Shown: in pieces, positions 35,104 to 42,780 of the stretch | Position numbering within the stretch: position 1 is the first letter of the stretch | Layout: every line of letters begins with the position of its first letter | Assembly (NCBI GenBank): GCA_003280985.1 | Contig: QCDH01000011.1 | Coordinates: 1 to 42,780, forward strand | Direction of reading: 5' to 3' | Length of the DNA stretch: 42,780 nt | Origin: Prochlorococcus sp. AG-355-A18 | GTDB taxonomy: Bacteria; Cyanobacteriota; Cyanobacteriia; PCC-6307; Cyanobiaceae | Program-made: the position numbers and the translations under genes | The notes under the pieces: generated by a model | What the model was told of the DNA's origin: nothing | The model's input: only the letters and a program-made list of their open reading frames with translations | Database searches by the model: none

Positions 35104-35742
35104 TTGGAAGTTCTAAATAATTATCAAAGAAAAAAACTTGATGAGAGCAATGATGAAGAATTTTATTCTGACCCAAAATTTGTTTATCATTTAGATGCGA
35201 ACTTCAGGCAATATCTATCAAATGTTTATAAAAAAGAAATTTCAGACAATTCAACTGTCCTAGATTTAATGTCCAGCTGGGATAGTTACTTACCTCAAGA
35301 GAAAAAATATAAAAAAGTTATTGGGCATGGATTAAACAAACAAGAACTTGAGAAAAATAAAATTTTTGATACTTATTGGATACAAAATTTCAATTTAAAT
35401 CAAGAAATTCCTTTAGGTAATGAAAGTGTTGATTTCTGTTTAATGGTCGCAGCTTGGCAATATTTACAATACCCAGAAAATTTATCTAGAGAAATCGTAA
35501 GAATTTTGAGTAATGATGGCAAGTTTATAATATCTTTTTCAAATAGAGCATTTTGGCATAAGGCTCCCAACATTTGGACTTCATCCACTGAAGAAGAGAG
35601 AATTAAATATGTAAGAAAAGTCTTAATATCAAACGGATTTAATGAGCCAAGAATAATTAAAAAGTTTAATGAACCAGTCCAAAATATCTTCAATTTTTTT
35701 AGTAAAGACCCATTTTATTGCTTGATTGCAAGTAAAAAGTAA
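35104..35742 (+). CDS. SAM-dependent methyltransferase-like protein
   Basis: 212-aa class I methyltransferase-like fold. The usual motif I appears as TVLDLMSSWDSYLP (about residues 51-64), replacing the Gly-rich loop, so SAM binding is uncertain. It is followed by a motif IV-like region SVDFCLMVAAWQYLQYPE and the strand KFIISFSNRAFW. The start is TTG at 35104; other starts in frame are later. Substrate unknown. It is divergent from the 56-aa gene. Confidence 0.75.
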   Translation: MEVLNNYQRKKLDESNDEEFYSDPKFVYHLDANFRQYLSNVYKKEISDNSTVLDLMSSWDSYLPQEKKYKKVIGHGLNKQELEKNKIFDTYWIQNFNLNQEIPLGNESVDFCLMVAAWQYLQYPENLSREIVRILSNDGKFIISFSNRAFWHKAPNIWTSSTEEERIKYVRKVLISNGFNEPRIIKKFNEPVQNIFNFFSKDPFYCLIASKK

Positions 35743-35838
35743 ATAATACCTTTACTGCATTTCAGATAAAGCTTTGAACAAAGATCTATAGCCATACTTT
35801 TAAATTTTTACTAATATTGGATAGATAATATTAAAAAT

Positions 35839-36084
35839 ATGGGCTCTAAAAGAGAAAAATATCCTGAAAAATGCCCTTGGGATCTAGGACCTAATCAACA
35901 CTTAGCTAAAGAAGAAAACTGGACTTTAAGATTAGGTGAAGCAAACGTGTGTTTTAGCAAAAACAAATTAGACAATAATTATTTTCATGTAATTAGTAAT
36001 GAAAATGAAGAACAAATTTTAGCCTTCAGAGCAAGACTTCTTTATCAAAAACTACTTGATAAAGGATTTAGATTGGTTGAATAA
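35839..36084 (+). CDS. small conserved-looking protein, unknown
   Basis: 81-aa soluble protein, KREKYPEKCPWDLGPNQHLA then WTLRLGEANVCFSKN, ending LLYQKLLDKGFRLVE. Two Cys at about residues 12 and 38. It is compact and protein-like, with no recognised family. It is convergent with the DUF3386 gene, with only 5 bp between the stops. Confidence 0.7.
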   Translation: MGSKREKYPEKCPWDLGPNQHLAKEENWTLRLGEANVCFSKNKLDNNYFHVISNENEEQILAFRARLLYQKLLDKGFRLVE

Positions 36085-36089
36085 AAAAC

Positions 36090-36743
36090 TTATTTCAATA
36101 AACTTAAATCCTCGAAAACAAACTTTTGTATTTCTTCTTCTTGATTTTGGTTTAAATATTTTATTGATCTCGAATTTAAAATCCAATAATCTTTTTTACC
36201 TATATTTATAAATTCATCTTTGTATTCAATTTTTTGAGAATTTGATTCTAGGGTTTTTGGATTAATTTGTTGACTAGTATATTTCTTACTAAGAAAACCA
36301 ACTCCAGTATCAAAAAATTCCTCAACAAAAATCTCAATAATTGTTCCATGAATTTTTCTATAAACCATATTAATACAATCATCTTTAACCCTATACTTAT
36401 CTCCTTCATTTCTCCCAGAAACATTCATTTCAATCCCATTTTCAGAACTTTTAAGTAAATTAAAATTATTTTCTGAATGAACTGAATTAAATTCTCTTTT
36501 TACCCTGTGAATACACACTTCAAACAATTGAGAAGCAATACTTTTCTTTATGTTTTCTTCATCTATATTTTTAATCTCAGGTTTAAAGTCTTCACCTAAT
36601 AAGAACTCACCCTCATAAGAATTTTCTTCAAATAAATAAGTACACTTGCCTTTATAGCCTTTGAAATCAGTATTCCATGTATATCTTTTTTCATAAGCAT
36701 TTTTAAAAATATCTTTGCAACTCTGTTCTTTTAAATTTTTCAT
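36090..36743 (-). CDS. DUF3386 family protein
   Basis: 217-aa protein. The N-terminal KDIFKNAYEKRYTWNTDFKGYKGK is the recognisable DUF3386 opening (Ala-Tyr-Glu-x-Arg-Tyr-Thr-Trp), followed by a beta-rich body (GEFLLGEDFKPEI; VYRKIHGTIIEIFVEEFFDTGVGF) and an acidic C-terminus. Cyanobacterial family of unknown function. No signal peptide. Four Cys are scattered without a metal-site pattern. Confidence 0.8.
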   Translation of the reverse strand: MKNLKEQSCKDIFKNAYEKRYTWNTDFKGYKGKCTYLFEENSYEGEFLLGEDFKPEIKNIDEENIKKSIASQLFEVCIHRVKREFNSVHSENNFNLLKSSENGIEMNVSGRNEGDKYRVKDDCINMVYRKIHGTIIEIFVEEFFDTGVGFLSKKYTSQQINPKTLESNSQKIEYKDEFINIGKKDYWILNSRSIKYLNQNQEEEIQKFVFEDLSLLK

Positions 36744-36847
36744 TATTTTTAAGATTTACAAGCAATCATACAAAAAGGCATCTCTAATTGGGATAGAAAG
36801 TTTTAATTTATTAAATTGACTATTTTTTTAGGTTTTTTGTCAAAAAT

Positions 36848-37372
36848 TTAAGCCAAAGAGGGGATTTCACCTTTAAGCTGAGAAGCCCATGCCTCAAGAC
36901 GCGAATCGGTCAAATCAGATTCACTATCCTCATCAAGAGGTAATCCACAAAAGCTTTCCCCTATAACACTTTTAGATTCATCAAATGTATAAGAAGATTT
37001 ATCTACGTAACCGACCATTTCAGCGCCTGCTTTTGTGAAGTAGCTATGAAGTTCTTCCATTGCATCACAATAATTTTCAGTATAGGTAGAAGAATCTCCT
37101 AAACCAAAAATTGCTACTTTTTTTCCTGATAAATTTAGTTTGCCTATATCTTCTAATATTGAATCCCACGAAGTTCCAGATCTCTCCTCGTCCGCTCCAG
37201 TATTCCAAGTTGGCAGGCCACAAATAATACCTTCAAGATTTTCAAATTCTGAAAGATCATCAACATCTGATACATCTTTTGGTGATTCTGCTGAAGGAAT
37301 AAAGTTGTGAAGACGATCTGCGACATCTTCAGTTTTTCCAGTTGTAGTTGCGTAATAAATTCCTACTGTCAT
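36848..37372 (-). CDS. isiB: flavodoxin (long-chain)
   Basis: 174-aa FMN electron carrier that replaces ferredoxin under iron limitation. FMN phosphate loop TTTGKT (residues 9-14), aromatic loop LPTWNTGADEERSGTSWDS with the stacking Trp, and GLGDSSTYTENYCDAMEEL with the stacking Tyr. The ~20-residue insertion FDESKSVIGESFCGLPLDED marks a long-chain flavodoxin. Cyanobacterial isiB is Fur-regulated in many species; no Fur box is obvious to me here. It stands alone, divergent from the peroxiredoxin-like gene. Confidence 0.95.
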   Translation of the reverse strand: MTVGIYYATTTGKTEDVADRLHNFIPSAESPKDVSDVDDLSEFENLEGIICGLPTWNTGADEERSGTSWDSILEDIGKLNLSGKKVAIFGLGDSSTYTENYCDAMEELHSYFTKAGAEMVGYVDKSSYTFDESKSVIGESFCGLPLDEDSESDLTDSRLEAWASQLKGEIPSLA

Positions 37373-37511
37373 AAATTTAAATTGTTTTCTTTAAAATAAT
37401 AGAAACAAACAAACGAAAAATTTCTCCAAAAAAGACTTTTTCAAGTTAAATTTTATACTAATAAAGGTAAGAAAAAGCTTTTAAAAATAATCTACTCAAA
37501 AATCTTTAAGC

Positions 37512-38249
37512 ATGAATAGTAAAACTTCTGATAACAATCTAAATAAAATCATTGATGAATACAAATTTAATGGGCAGAAAAAGTTCAAATTAATTATTTT
37601 ATTTGGTTTATTAGGAGATTTTGATAGCTTTGAATATGCAATAAATTTGAAAAATTACATCAATAAGAATCAAGATAAAAATTTAGATATTTTTGCAATT
37701 GCTATTGGGAACCAAAGTGGGAAAGATAAATTCTGTAAATTTACTGGCTTTAACAAAGAAAATTTAATAGTAGTTTCTGATAATCAAATCCATAATAATC
37801 TAAAAGTCTCAAGAGGATTAGATATTGGTTTAGGCGGTTGGATCAATATGCTTTTGATGTTATCAGGGATAAATTCCTTTAAAACTATTAAAGAAGTTAT
37901 TAGAGGTTATACTGGCGACCGAAAAGCAAAGCAAATTTATTCAGAAGTTGACAAAATTGATGTATTAAAATTTTTAAAATTTTCAGGTAATTCTTTTAAA
38001 AAGGTTTTCGGGGATGGTTATTTAAGACCATTTGAATTAGCAACATTTAGACTAAATAATATGAATGAAATAATTCAAAATTGGAGTGATTATATTCTTA
38101 ATGAAGAATACCTTCCTCAAAGAGGGGCTTCTTTTCTTTTGAATAATAACAATCAAATTATTTATAAATTTTTTTCAAACGATGTGCTTGGATATTCATC
38201 AAATATGAGGGATCCATTAGGATTTTTGACTAACTTAATTAAAGAATAG
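37512..38249 (+). CDS. peroxiredoxin-like (AhpC/TSA-type) cyanobacterial protein
   Basis: 245-aa protein of the cyanobacterial peroxiredoxin-like family. Landmarks: LLGDFDSFEYAINL near residue 35, KFCKFTGFNKENLIVVSD, INMLLMLSGINSFKTIKEV, IRGYTGDRKAKQ, and the C-terminal FELATFRLNNMNEII and LPQRGASFLLNN blocks. The usual peroxidatic Cys motif (T-x-x-C) is missing at the expected place; the only near Cys is in KFCKF, so classic peroxidase activity is doubtful. It lies 16 bp before the SemiSWEET gene, probably cotranscribed. Confidence 0.75.
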   Translation: MNSKTSDNNLNKIIDEYKFNGQKKFKLIILFGLLGDFDSFEYAINLKNYINKNQDKNLDIFAIAIGNQSGKDKFCKFTGFNKENLIVVSDNQIHNNLKVSRGLDIGLGGWINMLLMLSGINSFKTIKEVIRGYTGDRKAKQIYSEVDKIDVLKFLKFSGNSFKKVFGDGYLRPFELATFRLNNMNEIIQNWSDYILNEEYLPQRGASFLLNNNNQIIYKFFSNDVLGYSSNMRDPLGFLTNLIKE

Positions 38250-38265
38250 TTTTTAAAATATTTTT

Positions 38266-38523
38266 ATGAATGTAGATATATTTGGATATTTTGCAGCGAT
38301 TTTAACAACAGCAGCATTTCTACCTCAATTGATAAAAACTTTAAAAACAAAAAAGGCAGATGATGTTTCTTTGACAACATTAATAATGTTTATTATCGGT
38401 GTTTTGTCTTGGATTATTTACGGTTATAAAATTTCGTCTACACCAATATTGATAGCAAATTTGATCACCCTGATCTTAAATTTATTGATATTAATCTCTA
38501 AAATATATTTTTCAAAAAACTAA
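38266..38523 (+). CDS. SemiSWEET (MtN3/PQ-loop) transporter
   Basis: 85-aa three-helix half-transporter. The PQ motif in FLPQLIKTLKTKKADDVSL (about residues 19-37), then MFIIGVLSWIIYGY and the third helix LIANLITLILNLLIL. SemiSWEETs form homodimers and move small sugars such as sucrose; the substrate here is not proven. Start 16 bp after the peroxiredoxin-like gene. Confidence 0.9.
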   Translation: MNVDIFGYFAAILTTAAFLPQLIKTLKTKKADDVSLTTLIMFIIGVLSWIIYGYKISSTPILIANLITLILNLLILISKIYFSKN

Positions 38524-38607
38524 ATTGAGTAAATTTTTTTTTAAAAGTTATACCCTTTATATTTAATAATTAAATCTTGATTAAAATAGAACAAAAATTT
38601 ACTGATC

Positions 38608-38832
38608 TTGAAAACTTCAAAATGCTGGGTTTGGTTTAAAGGAAGCCTTAACGATGGTGGTTATTGGAAAGAGGGGTTTACTTGTACTTTTGATGAGAAA
38701 CCAGGAGTTTTAATAGAAAGTCCTGCTTACGTAACTTGTCGGGTCCCTTCATGGAGAGTTTTGACTAAAGAACCAGAAAATTTATATAAATCTCCTTTAA
38801 TTCCTGAAAAAGCAATTTGGAAAATAATTTAA
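38608..38832 (+). CDS. small picocyanobacterial protein, unknown
   Basis: 74-aa soluble protein starting with TTG at 38608. CWVWFKGSLNDGGYWKEGF, CTFDEKPGVLIESPAYVTCR and the end LIPEKAIWKII look structured, with Trp and Cys at the ends of a small beta domain. No family with known function recognised. Close behind SemiSWEET on the same strand (84 bp). Confidence 0.7.
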   Translation: MKTSKCWVWFKGSLNDGGYWKEGFTCTFDEKPGVLIESPAYVTCRVPSWRVLTKEPENLYKSPLIPEKAIWKII

Positions 38833-39037
38833 TTTCTAAATGAATTAGAAAAAACTTTTTTACTGCACTATGGCGAGTTAATATTGCTTTAATAAATATT
38901 TAATTAATACCATCTACTCTCTTTTTATTAATATTATCCCTTTTTTATTCTTAGGTTTTCTTCTAGGAAAAAAGAATCCAAAGATTTCAAAATATATAGC
39001 AAGACCTCTAATAAGATTTGGCATTCCATTAAGTGTA

Positions 39038-39832
39038 ATGGGTCTCTTATTAAAGGAAGGCATAGATATAAATCTAATTAAAAGTGCATTTTTAGCATTC
39101 TCTGTAATTGGAATTTTAATAACTTTTATAAATATAATCCCAATATTTAAGAAGAGGCTTCCAAATTACACATTGCAGCTAGCAGGCCTAATAGGTAACA
39201 CATCATTTCTTGGAATACCAATTGCGCTAGCTCTTCTACCTTCAACAACTATAAATTTCACTATTGGATTTGATTTAGGAACAACACTTTTCGCTTGGAT
39301 ATTTGGACCTTTTTTTCTTCAAGAAAAATCCAACAGCAATAACATCCCAAACATCAAAGGACTATTAAATGCCTTAATTAATAGCCCTGCATCAAGAGGG
39401 ATCATTGGTGTACTTCTTGCATATCTTTTTCAAATAGATGTTATTTTAGGCAATTATCTTTGGATTCCTGCAAGAATAGTTATTGCTTTGGCAATAATAA
39501 TAGTGGGAACAAGACTTGGAATAATCACAAATCAAAATGAAAGGATTTTGTATCTAAATGAAGAAATTAAATTTTCAATTTTATTAAAGTTATTTATTCT
39601 TCCCTGTATTATTTTTTTAGTATGTAAATTCTTAAATTTTAACTTTTATCAATCATCTGCAGTAGTTCTTCAGGCCGCAACCCCAACGGCAATATCAACA
39701 ATATTAATGGCGGAGGCTTATAGTGTGAAACAAAAAATAGCTTCAAAAATTCTTTTTACTACAACCTTAATTTCAATAATTACAATTCCTCTATTAAAAA
39801 TGTTTATGAATTTATTTATTCAAACAAATTGA
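39038..39832 (+). CDS. AEC family transporter (auxin efflux carrier-like)
   Basis: 264-aa ORF from ATG 39038, but the open frame and the family match begin earlier, at 38882, with a good first helix (INTIYSLFINIIPFLFLGFL) and LGKKNPKISKYIARPLIRFG. The ATG used here would therefore delete helix 1. No ATG, GTG or TTG exists in 38882-39037; an ATG at 38870 in the same frame is followed by TAA three codons later. The rest is a full AEC carrier with the LIGNTSFLGIPIALALLP helix, the typical broken-helix motif. Either a non-AUG start or a broken start is possible. Confidence 0.75.
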   Translation: MGLLLKEGIDINLIKSAFLAFSVIGILITFINIIPIFKKRLPNYTLQLAGLIGNTSFLGIPIALALLPSTTINFTIGFDLGTTLFAWIFGPFFLQEKSNSNNIPNIKGLLNALINSPASRGIIGVLLAYLFQIDVILGNYLWIPARIVIALAIIIVGTRLGIITNQNERILYLNEEIKFSILLKLFILPCIIFLVCKFLNFNFYQSSAVVLQAATPTAISTILMAEAYSVKQKIASKILFTTTLISIITIPLLKMFMNLFIQTN

Positions 39833-39916
39833 ATAAAAGTCAATTGCAAATACATAATTAATGATTATTGTAAAGATTATATCCTGATAACTAAATAATG
39901 TCTTAAGATTTAGGGT

Positions 39917-40168
39917 ATGAAGTCAGCAAACCCTGAAAATGAATATATCCCTTTAGATCTAAGGATTTCTGTTAGGAGGGATACTTTAAGACTTATCTCA
40001 GAGATGGCTCAAGATATGGGTATAAGCATTAATGAAGTTTTTAGTTTTTTAGCCGAAGATTCAGTAATCGATCTCGAATTAATGGAAGATTTAAATAAGA
40101 TTGATATTCCAAGTAAATGCAGCATTGATGATTTAAAAAATGCTCTTCTTAAAAAAAGACTTTGTTAA
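39917..40168 (+). CDS. small helical protein, unknown
   Basis: 83-aa soluble protein. An early strand-like segment (IPLDLRISVRRDTLRLISEM) followed by helices (AQDMGISINEVFSFLAEDSV) is reminiscent of ribbon-helix-helix DNA-binding proteins, though the match is loose. It overlaps the convergent GT39 gene by 4 bp. Could be a small regulator; unproven. Confidence 0.7.
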   Translation: MKSANPENEYIPLDLRISVRRDTLRLISEMAQDMGISINEVFSFLAEDSVIDLELMEDLNKIDIPSKCSIDDLKNALLKKRLC

Positions 40169-41970
40169 AATTTTTCAACTTTTCTATTTTCCCAGTCAGA
40201 TTCATAACCACCTTTAACTAAAAATCTCGAATACTCACTTAAATCACTTTTTTGAATTCGCCATAAATTATAAATCCCAAATTTGCCCAATTTTTGATGA
40301 TTAATTTTTGACCATTGCTTTCGACGGGAAGAGTTTTCATCTATCACGACCAATAGAGATTTGTATTCATAATCGGGTTGATCCTCATAATTCTCTCTCC
40401 TATCAGTATTTAACCTTTCTGACAGATTAATTAATCCCTCTTCAGTGTTTGGTTCATAAAAAACTATTTGTCTCGAATAATAATGTAATGAAGGTTTTCT
40501 TATCCCGATCATTGCTAAAGTTTCCCTACCCTCGCGAATATCTAAGATTAATTTAGATATATTCCTTAAAGGTAATTGCCTTGTAGTATCTGCTAATTTT
40601 CTAATTGGCGACATCAAATAAGATTGTCCAATTAAAAGTACAATTTGGAGATAAAGAAGGATATTTCTTAATTTTAGAGAAAATAAGATTATTGCAAGAA
40701 GGGTAAATGAAGAGAAGAATAATTTAGCTTTGAAAATAATCCCAGAGCTTAAAAGTTCAGATGCAAGATTAGGCATTTCGGGATCATTAATTGAACTCAA
40801 CCAATTATTCGAGAAAAAGAATGCTAATGAGAAGCCAAAGAAAATTAAAATATTAAAAATCCAGATATATAAATAACTTTTCTTTGTATTCTTTAAACTT
40901 ATAAAGCTATTACTTGTTAATAATGCCGCCGCTGGAATTGCTGGTAGCCAATAGCTTGGTAGTTTTGTAGCAGAAAGACTAAAGAAAATTAAAACAGATA
41001 TTAACCAACATAGAGAATAGGTGTAAAGGGTGTCAGTGATATCGCAACTTTCTTTTGAATTTTCAAAGAAATCCTTAAAGGTCTTGAATATCCCGTGATA
41101 CAAAAAAGGAGTGAATGGTAATGAAGCCAATATCATTATGTAAAGAAAAAACCATAATGGTTCTGCATGATTGTTTACAACTGATGTATATCTTTGAAAA
41201 TTATGGTAACCAAAAAAATTATCCCAAAAAGGCTTTCCCTCTTTTATTAGTTCTAAAATGTACCACGGAACACTTATTAGTATTGTTATTAAAAAACCTT
41301 TCTTAGGATTTATCTTACTGAGCAACATTTTCCTATTATTCTGACTTAACAAGAAAGATGTAATAGTCAAAAATGCTAAAACAAATGCAACAGGTCCTTT
41401 AGTTAAAATTGCAAATCCTAAAAATAGCCAGGCTGAAATGCATTGATCATTATCTTCACTTGCCATTCTTCTCCAAAACAAAAGCAGGCTAATCCCTAAG
41501 GTTCCAGTTAAAAGGGCATCACTCACGGCAGTTCTACTCCAGATAATTATCAATGGAGACAAAGCAAAGCCTAATGACGCAACTATTGGAGTGAGAAATT
41601 GCCTATCACCCTTTTGAGGCCAACAAAACAAAGTATCTCCAATCATCAACATTAAAAACAATGACCCCAAAGCTGAAGGAAGTCTTGCTGAGAGTGTCCC
41701 GAAACTATCCCAAATCTCGTTTTTCGGTAATGAGTAAAAAAAACCCATTAGCCAATATATGAGTGGAGGCTTATCAAAACGGAATATTCCATTGACTTTT
41801 GGAGTTAACCAATCACCAGATTCACTCATTGCCCGTGCTGCAGCGGCAAATAAAGGGGGCGTTTCATCCACCAATCCTGTAGTGCCTAAACCTAAGAAAA
41901 ATATAATGATCCCACAGAATAAAACTATAAATAAGTTTATAAGCCTTTTTTTTGATTTAAGAAGAATCAT
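40165..41970 (-). CDS. GT39/ArnT-like membrane glycosyltransferase
   Basis: 601-aa multi-pass membrane transferase of the dolichyl-phosphate-mannose-protein mannosyltransferase/ArnT group, which uses lipid-linked sugars. The first loop carries the acidic DETPPLFAAAARAMSESGDW motif and GIFRFDKPPLIYWLMG, standard catalytic features, followed by about ten to twelve hydrophobic helices and a soluble C-terminal domain from about residue 450. Acceptor (lipid or protein) unknown. It is 6 bp after the GT4 gene on the same strand, so they form a glycosylation operon. Confidence 0.87.
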   Translation of the reverse strand: MILLKSKKRLINLFIVLFCGIIIFFLGLGTTGLVDETPPLFAAAARAMSESGDWLTPKVNGIFRFDKPPLIYWLMGFFYSLPKNEIWDSFGTLSARLPSALGSLFLMLMIGDTLFCWPQKGDRQFLTPIVASLGFALSPLIIIWSRTAVSDALLTGTLGISLLLFWRRMASEDNDQCISAWLFLGFAILTKGPVAFVLAFLTITSFLLSQNNRKMLLSKINPKKGFLITILISVPWYILELIKEGKPFWDNFFGYHNFQRYTSVVNNHAEPLWFFLYIMILASLPFTPFLYHGIFKTFKDFFENSKESCDITDTLYTYSLCWLISVLIFFSLSATKLPSYWLPAIPAAALLTSNSFISLKNTKKSYLYIWIFNILIFFGFSLAFFFSNNWLSSINDPEMPNLASELLSSGIIFKAKLFFSSFTLLAIILFSLKLRNILLYLQIVLLIGQSYLMSPIRKLADTTRQLPLRNISKLILDIREGRETLAMIGIRKPSLHYYSRQIVFYEPNTEEGLINLSERLNTDRRENYEDQPDYEYKSLLVVIDENSSRRKQWSKINHQKLGKFGIYNLWRIQKSDLSEYSRFLVKGGYESDWENRKVEKF

Positions 41971-41976
41971 TTAATA

Positions 41977-42780
41977 TTATTTATATTCATGCATTACCTT
42001 ATTAAGCCAGTTCACAACCTTGTTAGCAAATATATCTGCGGAGGCATTTTTTTCTACCCATTCTCTACATTTCTGACGCTTTATTTTTTCAATAATCTCT
42101 ACATAAGAAAGCATATTTTTTTTATCATCAGGATCAGCAAGATAACCTGTTTGGCCATGCTGAATAATTTCACTAGGTCCTCCCCTTTTATAAGCTACAA
42201 CAGGAACCCCACAGGCTAAAGCTTCAACAATAACGTTCCCATATGCCTCATTCCATTTCGGAGTATTTAGCAACCCTCTGCATTTACCAAGTTCTTTCTG
42301 TAATTCATCGGTTGATAAAAACCCCATCCAATCTATAGCTCCTTTCGGAAATGATTTTTCTATCTTTGAGGCATACATCTCATCTTCTATAAAACCCCAA
42401 ACTTTTAATTTTTCGCCAAGTTGATTTGCCACATAAACTGCATCCTCCAAACCTTTCTCAGGAGCCACTCTTCCAACCCATGCCAATGGCCCCTTCACTG
42501 AATCTTGAAAAATATAATTATCTAAATTAAAACCATTCCCAATAATTGTTGGTTTTTTGATGAATGGATAATCATTAGCTTGCATTTTCGAATGAAAAGC
42601 AAAATTATTTGGATATTTAGCATATACCTTAGATATTAAATTACTAATTACTAAACTTTCAGAACCCATGCTAATTATATGTGCAATGGGTATCTCTAAA
42701 TTTAGAGTCATCCAAATAGGCAACCAATCATAGGCCATGTTCAACAATACATCAGCATGTTTAGCGATATCTAATCCCTT
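41977..42780 (-). CDS. family 4 glycosyltransferase (5' end outside window)
   Basis: The frame is open to the window end; the TTG at 42747 is not the true start. The visible 268 residues are the C-terminal part of a GT-B enzyme. Seen: HIISMGSESLVISNL, NGFNLDNYI, the GRVAPEKGLEDAV donor-site segment (G-R-x-x-P-E-K-G) and the E-x7-E pair in EAYGNVIVEALACGVPVVA, typical of retaining GT4 transferases. Probably makes a cell-envelope or compatible-solute glycan with the adjacent GT39; the substrate is not deducible. Confidence 0.9.
   Translation of the reverse strand, partial: KGLDIAKHADVLLNMAYDWLPIWMTLNLEIPIAHIISMGSESLVISNLISKVYAKYPNNFAFHSKMQANDYPFIKKPTIIGNGFNLDNYIFQDSVKGPLAWVGRVAPEKGLEDAVYVANQLGEKLKVWGFIEDEMYASKIEKSFPKGAIDWMGFLSTDELQKELGKCRGLLNTPKWNEAYGNVIVEALACGVPVVAYKRGGPSEIIQHGQTGYLADPDDKKNMLSYVEIIEKIKRQKCREWVEKNASADIFANKVVNWLNKVMHEYK

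Noticed and set aside
1-42780. CRISPR arrays, insertion sequences, prophage or integrase genes, rRNA
   Set aside because: None seen; no direct-repeat arrays, transposase motifs or rRNA sequence in the window.

Overview
The window is a 42.8 kb AT-rich chromosomal segment of a picocyanobacterium, most likely a high-light-adapted Prochlorococcus. Evidence for this: strongly A/T-biased codons; the photosynthetic genes psbD/psbC, petM, ycf39 and ycf4; a split three-subunit PntA1/A2/B transhydrogenase; an NTRC-type thioredoxin reductase; constitutive-looking flavodoxin and FutA/IdiA iron-stress genes; a Yfr2-family small RNA; and many very short picocyanobacterial genes. There are no phage genes, insertion sequences or CRISPR arrays. 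The clade call is inference from gene content; no search was run.

Layout. 1-5653 (+): housekeeping genes polA (5' end outside the window), cysS and dxr. 5823-10934 (-): a tightly packed eight-gene run that looks accessory. It encodes three paralogous secreted Ser/Thr/Asn/Gly-rich proteins (312, 233 and 169 aa) that share internal blocks and a C-terminal F-x-Q-A-F/Y end, with a TPR protein, two other secreted proteins, a DUF192 protein and a membrane protein. This is the most system-like, least explained part of the window. 10935-12614: a 493-bp AT-rich spacer, a frameshifted TPR pseudogene, a small membrane protein and a doubtful ORF. 12615-17987: a 2Fe-2S ferredoxin-like protein, a YheT-type hydrolase, pntB-pntA2-pntA1 and two unknowns. 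18067-23970: NTRC, infA, ycf39-petM, an alpha/beta hydrolase next to ilvH, a cyclophilin-type lipoprotein and ycf4. 24153-26595: psbD-psbC with overlapping genes and a strong UUCG terminator. 26655-29669: maf, cobQ, a ferredoxin and a DedA-like protein. 29670-32877: a Yfr2-type sRNA, a DUF4177-like protein, a rhomboid protease, an unlisted 52-aa CP12-like protein, a candidate RNA, tRNA-Ser(CGA) and futA. 33010-39832: glyQ, DUF1824, a MIF-like tautomerase with a 56-aa upstream ORF, a methyltransferase-like protein, DUF3386, isiB, a peroxiredoxin-like protein, SemiSWEET and an AEC carrier. 39917-42780: a small unknown protein, a GT39 enzyme and a partial GT4 glycosyltransferase.

Genes that plausibly act together: ycf39, ycf4, psbD/psbC and petM build the photosynthetic electron chain; PntABC, NTRC, ferredoxins and flavodoxin handle NADPH and redox; FutA and flavodoxin are the iron-limitation side. 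Several starts are unusual: TTG for dxr, a ferredoxin and two small proteins; GTG for psbC; a probable AUA for the cyclophilin; and no canonical start before the first membrane helix of the AEC carrier.
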